DNA of 64,000 nt from Loripinus fragilis (Eukaryota > Mollusca > Bivalvia > Lucinida > Lucinidae): assembly GCA_964019695.1 (NCBI GenBank), contig OZ026515.1, positions 73,233,644 through 73,297,643 on the forward strand. The letters are read 5' to 3'. Positions within the stretch are counted from its first letter, which is position 1. Every line of letters begins with the position of its first letter. Below are positions 63,753 to 64,000 of the stretch, piece by piece. The notes beneath the pieces are model-generated. The model worked only from the letters and a program-made list of their open reading frames with translations, had not been told where the DNA came from and made no database searches. The position numbers and the translations under genes were made by a program.

Positions 63753-64000
63753 TGTAATACTACCACCTAATATACAGAACCTCTGTAGACAAAAACACAC
63801 AACAGATTAATAATAAAAATGGCATAACTATAAGTATTGATCAGTACCGTTGGGATCTCTCCGTATTTACAAATTTCACTCACGCCCTAATGCTTTTCAA
63901 CAAGGTTTTTTTTTATAATCACACCTCCTTATAAACACATAACGAGAGAATAGCAAGCGAGCAATGCATTAGTCCAGTGCTCTAAGAGGTAACTCTTCAG
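63753..64000. other. No gene seen
   Basis: Nothing recognised to the end of the window. Confidence 0.5.

Overview
This window looks like nuclear DNA of an invertebrate, most probably a bivalve mollusc. It is AT-rich, introns are kilobases long, and it is crowded with decayed retroelements, foldback elements, microsatellites and a large minisatellite. The bivalve assignment is an inference from the style of the repeats and the gene content; species cannot be fixed from the sequence alone.

One credible host gene is present, on the + strand from about 12.0 to 51.3 kb. It encodes a secreted protein with three von Willebrand factor A (vWA) domains. I rebuilt it by hand from splice sites and phase. 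A signal-peptide exon (12090-12171) joins a single-exon vWA1 (15750-16313), a vWA2 split over three exons (22413-22599, 28877-29089, 32409-32569), up to three small linker exons (33621-33659, 40316-40339, 49972-50007) and a terminal vWA3 exon (50676-51304). Every junction phase agrees. The joined coding sequence is 1,935 bases, giving 644 residues plus a stop. All three domains keep the DxSxS start of the metal-binding site and are bracketed by cysteines. The protein ends in a His-rich tail.

Upstream of the gene (0-12 kb) lie a decayed copy of a multi-copy invertebrate gene family (about 540-2110), a 203-bp inverted-repeat element, and a broken Ty3/gypsy-type LTR element (5317-8862). The LTR element has the unusual order gag - protease - integrase - reverse transcriptase/RNase H (Gmr1-like). 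A possible 3' LTR follows it.

The introns hold most of the other content. They contain a LINE ORF2 tail (17.1-17.75 kb), a second decayed copy of a multi-copy family on the - strand (18.35-19.13 kb), CT and GT microsatellites, and a 1.5-kb tandem duplication (24.46-27.45 kb). They also contain a 2-kb element with long terminal inverted repeats and a nested foldback (33.7-35.7 kb), two Penelope-like element copies on the - strand (36.96-37.7 and 40.58-42.86 kb), and a 3.5-kb array of 60-bp units (42.97-46.45 kb).

Downstream (51.3-64 kb) I see no host gene. This part carries copies of the Penelope-like 3' repeat, degenerate tandem repeats, several inverted-repeat elements, a large element with a tandem-repeat core (61.57-62.54 kb) and striking hairpins near 63.5 kb.
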